Below are positions 58,435 to 64,000 of a stretch of 64,000 nt of DNA, piece after piece. The position numbers and the translations under genes were made by a program. This DNA is from Petrolisthes cinctipes (taxonomy: Eukaryota; Arthropoda; Malacostraca; Decapoda; Porcellanidae). Where the stretch lies: NCBI GenBank assembly GCA_033782935.1, contig JAWQEG010001559.1, positions 2,357,001 to 2,421,000 on the forward strand, written 5' to 3'. Every line of letters starts with the position of its first letter. Positions within the stretch are counted from its first letter, which is position 1. The notes under the pieces are model-generated. The model was not told the origin of the DNA. It saw only the letters and a program-made list of their open reading frames with translations, and did no database searches.

Positions 58435-58613
58435 CACTCGCGGTCAGAAATTGTGTCCTGATCCCTTGGCATGATGAATCACAACTAGCAGAGCTTTGAT
58501 GATACAAACAACTGTGTGTTGTAGGGAGAAGCACCGTTGTTCGAACCTTCAAAGCTAGGCTGTTTGCATCTCATCTTGCCAGGGGATCGGGACACAATTT
58601 CTGACCGCGAGTG
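58435..58613. mobile_element. Short Tc1/mariner-like MITE (179 bp)
   Basis: CACTCGCGGTCAGAAATTGT at 58435 is matched by the identical sequence reading back from 58613, and the inverted match continues for about 40 bp with single-base gaps. TA is on both sides (58433-58434, 58614-58615). No coding content. Confidence 0.85.
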
Positions 58614-59575
58614 TAGGCAAAAACGACAGTGACGTTATATTTAATATTATTGTGTTGAGATATGTGATTCTGACATGTTTTACGACAAAATCAGAGTGTG
58701 AAGACGTTCTTATAATTGTCAGGAGAGTGTAAAAGTGTGCTTTGAGTTTTGGCCATTCTGAGCTGGCTACTAATCAAACAAATGTCCATTTAGTCTTCAT
58801 AAGTACAACAGGAAATTGTTAAAGTTTGTCTTCAATATCATGTATCATTTTGTCATGTGGTTTTAGTGGTTTACATGCTATTAGAAGCTAAATGTTTGTT
58901 TACGATATACAAAAAATCGCCCGCAATACAGAGTTGGCATGCGGGAGGGTTAAACACTCGTTTACAAGTAAATACGGCAGATGTGGTTGAAAACCTCTGG
59001 CTGAACTCTCTTTCTGATACTTCAATGTTAACACTGCAGAACCCATGGGTAAAAATCATGTCTGTATACTCCACGTTTGTAAATGTGAATGGTATTGTAG
59101 TAAAATGGGAGTGAAAAGTCCATAGAGTACACACAACATCTCATTTGCAAGAGAGCTGGGTGGGAACTGAGGCAAGTACGGTACCCTGTACTACAATCAG
59201 GCACCTCATACATTGGCTATGCCATCATTGCTAGATTTATTGCTACATTAGATTTATAATCGTATATCAAAATTATTCCACTTTAACAGTACTAGCTGCA
59301 GCACGGCGAATGTTTTCTATCCCCTATGGCTTTTACACAAAATTAATGATAACTATTTCCTTATAAGAGCCTAGTACTAAACAATGGATGTTCCAAAATT
59401 CTGGGAATACAACCAATATTAACTCGGAGCGAAAAAGTGGGTTGAAATCGGCTTAGTATCATATTAGAGTGATGGTTGGATGATGGTGTGACTTGTTTGT
59501 GATTGGTTGCTGAATAGTGACGGACTTGGATTTGGCTATATGAGTTGCCAATTTGTCACTAGAGAGTTCAGTTTA
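58614..59575. other. No gene seen
   Basis: AT-rich spacer; short frames without motifs. Confidence 0.4.
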
Positions 59576-59999
59576 GCCTTGCTTACACATACATGAATAA
59601 GCTCTCGAAGACGTCACGAATAAGCTAACTGTAAAAAATCGGGGACCTGTGAGCCAAATTTCAGATTATTATCTGTTGCTAGGACCTGCTGGTGGTAATG
59701 CGGTGGATCTGCAGTGTATCACGAATGTTCCATGGAAGCCCCCGGATTTACCAGCAGCGCTGGGACAACTAATTTGTAAAGGCCAGTTTACATATACGCG
59801 AATAAGGTTCCGATGCCGTCACGAATAAGCGAAATGTAAAAAATATGGGACCTGGCAGCCGAATTTTAGATTTTTATCAATTGCTGCAGCTTACCACGGA
59901 TGCATCGCTGGCTCGTCTGTGGTTAATCTGCGGTATACCACGAATTATCGGGGGAAGTCGGGGATTTACCGGACGCTCTGGGACGACTAATTTGTAACG
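59576..59999 (+). repeat. Diverged tandem duplication, 206 and 218 bp units
   Basis: Both units contain GTCACGAATAAGC, TGTAAAAAAT, GGGACCTG, TCTGCRGTRTACCACGAAT-like stretches and end GGGACRACTAATTTGTAA. A third unit appears to start at 60000 but fades within about 25 bp. Could be a satellite remnant or subterminal repeats of an unrecognised DNA element. Confidence 0.75.
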
Positions 60000-60261
60000 G
60001 TCATTTTACTCTTTTTGCCGGCGGTGTTTCTGTAGGATGCCGCGGGTGTACCTGGGTATGCTCGGCGATGCACTTGTGACCAGTCGGGGATGGCTAGGCA
60101 TTTTAGGTATGTTATTGCCTTAGCAATTGAAATACAATACTGTACTCTAAATAATTTTCTTTAATATCAAAACATTCACTGTAGGTTTAATATATAGTTT
60201 TTGTACTACTAACGCTTTTTATTTATTAATTTATATATTTATTTAGATATATTTATGCCTT

Positions 60262-62895
60262 CGTTATCCATATCTATCCATCTATCTATAGCTCCGACGC
60301 CTCGTTCCCACAGGGAACTCCCACCAAGGGGGTGGCCACAGCAGAAGAGTCTCCAGTTTTCCCTGTTCCAACACTCCCTCCTCACCAGCTCCATCCCCCC
60401 TCACACTTCTCTCTCTCACATATTCTTCCACTTTGTTCTGCCATCTAACCGCAGGTCTGCCTCTCACACCAGGTGCCACAACTTCACTATCGTACACCTT
60501 CTTTACAAACTCCACACCTTGCATTCTCTACACATGTCCAAGCCATCTCAGTGTATTTACTCTTTCAACAACTCCAAACTCAATACCAATTGCCTTATCA
60601 CTCATACCACAATTCTCATACACACTTCCATTACTTTCTCCATCCCACCTAGTAAGTCCACATGCTCCTCTCAGATAACTCATTTCCAACGCACCTATTC
60701 TAGACTGATGAGCCCTACTCCATGTCCATGTCTCCGACGCATATGTCAGTGTTGGCAGGATTATACTATTTCCCAGTCCCTTTTTCACTTCCATACTCAC
60801 ACTCCTACCCTTCATTATCCTCCCCAGTGATCATATTACCTGCCTGCCCCTCACTGCTCTCTCCCTGATTTCTCCTTCCATACTTCCATGTTTACACAAA
60901 ACTGTTCCCAAATACTTGAATTCCCTCACCTCCTCCATCCTCTCACCCCCTAAAGTTATCTCACATTTCGTCCCAGTTGGCACAGCCACTCTGTAGGGTG
61001 TAGCAAAGTCAATTACTTCTGTTTTGGTACTCTCAAATACCATCACCTTACTCTTGCCAACATTCACCTTCAGTTTTCTTCGCTTACACACGGACTGAAA
61101 CTCATCCACCACCCTCTGTAACTCCCTTTCACTCTCGGCCAGCAGCACAGTGTCATCCGCAAATAAGCTTGCAACCAAGGGCCAATCTAATCCATTCAAC
61201 CTCAGTTTTGCACCCAGGCCCTTCACCTTTGCCTTCATCTCTCTCATGCAACCATCCATAAAGATATTGAACAGCCATGGTGACATGACACACCCCTGCC
61301 TCAATCCTACACTGATATCAAAGGTCTCACTCAAATCGCCCTTGACCTTCACGCAAGCTTTTGCCGCTCTGTAGAAATCCTCAATCCCCTCCAGCAAGCG
61401 CTCACCAACTCCGTAAATCCTTAATACATCTGTCATAGCTCTCCTATCAACCCTATCGTATGACTTCTCCAAATCCATGAAGGCAGCATACAACTTCCTA
61501 CCCTTCCCAATATATTTCTCCACTGCTGATTTCATTGCAAAGATCTGGTTCACACATCCTCTACCCTTTCTGAACCCTTCCTGCTCCTCACTAACTTTAA
61601 TCCCAGTTACTTCTATCAGTCTCTCAGTAAGAACCTTCCCATACACCTTCCCCGGTACACTAAGAAGGCTTATTCCCCTATAGCTACCACACTCATCCTT
61701 ACTTCCCTTATCCTTGTACAGACGCACAATTGTGGCTCTTCTCCAATCCTCTGGTACCTCTCCCTGCCTCCAAGCCAAAGTGCATATAAGCAGCATCCAC
61801 TCCACCACTTCCTCCCCCCCACACCTCAGCATCTCTGCAGTTATCCCATCCACCCCCGGTGCCTTTCCCATCTTCAACTTTCCTATTGCTTTCCTAACCT
61901 CTTCCCTCCCCAGTTCTCCCTGTACACCCTGTCGTCTACCAAATGCCTCCATCCCCATGCATGTCACCACCGCCTCCCCTCCCATCCCCCCATTCATCAA
62001 ACGATCAAAATGCTTCTTCCACACTTCTTTCACTTCCTCACTTCCACTCACAGTAACTCCATCCTCTCTCTTCATTCTCACGCTGCCAGACTTTTTTTCT
62101 CCTCTTTCTCTTTTAACCTCCTTCCAGAATAACTTCTTGTTTTCTCTAAACTTTTCACTCAGTTTCCTACCAAACTCCTCATCCACTCTCCTTTTGCTCT
62201 CACTACCGTCCTCTTCACTTTCCTCTTACACTCATTGTATTCCCTCTTCCATCTCTCTTTCACCTCCTCTGGCACATTTCTCTGCAGGGTTCTCATAAAA
62301 GCCTTCCTCTAATTCTCTACTGCATCCTTCACTTCTTCAGACCACCATGCACTCCCTTTCTTCCCCCTCTTTTGTACCCTACCACTACTGCTGCTGTCTT
62401 ACACACTAAAGATTTGAATGTTTCATACACATTATTCACTCCCACTCCCTCCCCTATCCCCAGCCTTGCATCCCCCAGCACTTCACCCACCCTCCTCTTA
62501 TATTTCTCCCTATATTCTGCTTCATCTAATTTCCCACTAGCCACCTCCCTCCTATTCCTCACCCCTTCATCCCTCCTACCATATTCCCACTTAACTCTAA
62601 CCTTCATCCTTACCAACAACGTATAATGGTCGGAGCATTGTATCATTCCTCTCACCACTTTTGCATCGAACACATCCTTCCTTAACCTTTCATCCACTGC
62701 CACATAATCAATCAAACTCTTCTGCTCTCCTCTCTCATCCCTTCTCCTACATGTATACCTGTGAATCATCTTGTGCTGAAAGAAGGTGATTACCAAGAAC
62801 AACCCCCTCTCAGTACAGATATTCACCAGATACTCACCATTCCCATTTATTCCTTCTACACCCCATTTACCCACAATATTTCCCACGTTATCCAT
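60262..62895 (-). mobile_element. LINE family C copy 2, 5'-truncated
   Basis: From 62895 (inside the endonuclease) to a (GATA)n-type tail at about 60292-60262. The 5' side abuts an (ATT)n array. Better preserved than copy 1. Flanking duplications not identified. Confidence 0.8.
60282..62895 (-). pseudogene. LINE C copy 2 ORF2 (endonuclease end, RT)
   Basis: Endonuclease C-terminus 62895-62329: KSLIDYVAVDERLRKDVFDA and CSDHYTLLVRMKVRVKWEYG. RT region 62186-60831 is open for 451 codons: KMGKAPGVDGITAEMLRCGG, EDWRRATIVRLYKDKGSKDE, GFRKGRGCVNQIFAMKS, FMDLEKSYDRVDRRAM, VGLRQGCVMSPWLFNIFMDG, LVASLFADDTVLLAES (FADD at 61163-61152), VCKRRKLKVNVGKSKVMVFE and FKYLGTVLCKHGSMEGEIRE. C-terminal parts are at 60815-60528 and 60524-60282. 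One frameshift lies between endonuclease and RT, one at 60831 and one at 60525. Confidence 0.85.
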
Positions 62896-63598
62896 AAAGA
62901 ATTATTATTATTATTATTATATTATTATTATTGAGTCACCCACCATGGTTTTCCCTGTGATGTAGTCAGAGAATTGGAGGATGGCAAGTCCTTCAAATAT
63001 TGCTACGAAACACCACCTCTATGGAAGGAGCTTGTTTCATGGCAAAGTCATGAGGAATTAGAAGCCACCAAGTGATTTACACGATCACAGGGTCCTTAAT
63101 ATTATACATCAGTTAAATGGAAACTAACTAACTCTCTCTCTCTCTCTCTCTCTCTCATATACAGAAAAATATCACACACAATATCTCACACGCATACTGT
63201 CTTTCTCTCTCTCTCCCATTACTATCACTACCTCCCCCAACACTATCACCATCCCCAACCACCGCCACTACCATCCCCAACCACTATCACTACCACTACT
63301 TCCACCACCACTACCTCCCCCAACCACCACTACCATCCCCAATCACCACCACCACTACTTCCACCACCACTACCTTCCCCAACCACCACTACCTCCACCA
63401 ACCACTACTGCATGGTCCATACCATCAGTCACAAATCCCCAGGGATGCTCCACGACTTTCCCGCAGGTAAACCGGCGGCACCTCTACGACTTAGGCGGGG
63501 TTCCCACAAGCTCGTCAATGACGTCACGGACGTCGGTTGTGATGGGAACCAAGGGTATTCCTCTCATCGTGTGCCCCCGCTCGTCACGCCAACGGCCA
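62896..63598. repeat. Simple-repeat region, no gene
   Basis: (ATT)n at 62901-62935, (TC)n at 63131-63156, and a C/A-rich array of ACCACCACTACC and CCCCAACCAC units at about 63220-63412. Confidence 0.7.
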
Positions 63599-63632
63599 CC
63601 GTCAAAAGATGAATAATTTCATCTTTTGACGG
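63599..63632. other. Perfect 15-bp-stem hairpin
   Basis: CCGTCAAAAGATGAA at 63599-63613 and its exact complement at 63618-63632 enclose TAAT. It could be two fused transposon ends or a transcribed hairpin. 63633-64000 has no recognisable gene. Confidence 0.8.
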
Positions 63633-64000
63633 AGAGACGGAGGCGATGTTGACTGCTGTCGAGGGTGTTGGATATCTTGGATATTATGAAAATATGAATT
63701 TTAAACATTTGCACACAGAAAAAGAAATGAGATCATATTAGTGAATTAAACACTTACATGTATTTGCATAAAGTTTGTGTATTCATGTGATGTGAAAACT
63801 TTTGTTCAGTGAATCTGGAAATGTGACAACACCACACATCCTCGCAATACCGCGCATCTCGGCTGATCAGCTCATGGTGCACCCACAGGATCGCTAAAGG
63901 TCGTTTCTTGTTTTTCTCTATATGAGGACCAACTAGCTGCAGAAGTTACTCGAAAATGTCTGGGGTCATGTGGTAGGTTTCATGGAAGCTGTTCACATCA

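Noticed and set aside
61714..62298. Plus-strand 194-codon frame
   Set aside because: Antisense shadow of the family C LINE RT in copy 2.

Overview
The window looks like intergenic DNA from a repeat-rich arthropod genome, most probably a decapod crustacean. No prokaryotic genes, rRNA genes or intact host gene are visible. Almost everything that can be recognised is transposable element, and much of it is nested. The arthropod call rests on element types (RNase H-bearing I/Jockey-type LINEs, a tRNA-Trp-primed Gypsy, a Penelope-like element, P-type and Harbinger-type DNA transposons), on TTAGG-like repeats, and on a SINE whose GTAGGG..GGTATTG start resembles sequences I associate with decapods. 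The only likely host coding sequence is one exon of an SLC22-type organic cation transporter at 57548-57735 on the minus strand.

Layout. 556-7100 is a degraded plus-strand LINE (family A) whose reverse transcriptase is split by a 2.1 kb Tc1/mariner-like inverted-repeat element. 7.4-11.2 kb holds minisatellites and a P-superfamily transposon remnant. 11.7-18.0 kb is a tRNA-type SINE followed by a near-complete minus-strand LINE (family B). 18.4-20.2 kb is a second Tc1/mariner-like element with a SINE inside it. 21.8-22.4 kb is the left end of a Harbinger-like element with a Myb/SANT exon.

About 23.8-47.1 kb is the core of the window: one minus-strand Gypsy retrotransposon opened up by insertions. 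From left to right these are a 1.17 kb long-TIR element (24516-25683), a whole second LTR element with two 491-bp LTRs and env-like remnants (26088-33995), a Harbinger-like element carrying a Penelope-like reverse transcriptase and a hammerhead ribozyme motif (37103-39544), and a second family B LINE (41400-45286). The inner LTR element has itself taken in at least five further insertions. Several junctions resolve to the base: matching target duplications flank the insert, and the interrupted reading frame closes when one duplication and the insert are ignored.

About 47.4-51.0 kb and 60.3-62.9 kb are two copies of a third LINE (family C, no RNase H, GATA tail). The first is split by a second copy of the 1.17 kb long-TIR element. 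51.4-54.4 kb is another family A LINE hit by two insertions. 56.4-57.5 kb is a CR1-like LINE fragment lying next to the transporter exon. The remainder is MITEs, tandem duplications and simple repeats.

The genes here do not form a pathway. The informative content is the relative age order of the mobile elements and a few unusual pieces: the hammerhead motif, the env-like ORF in a pol-less LTR element, the P-type transposase, and a possible LINE/SINE tail-sharing pair. Reading frames were judged by eye and element family names are assigned from motifs, not from searches.
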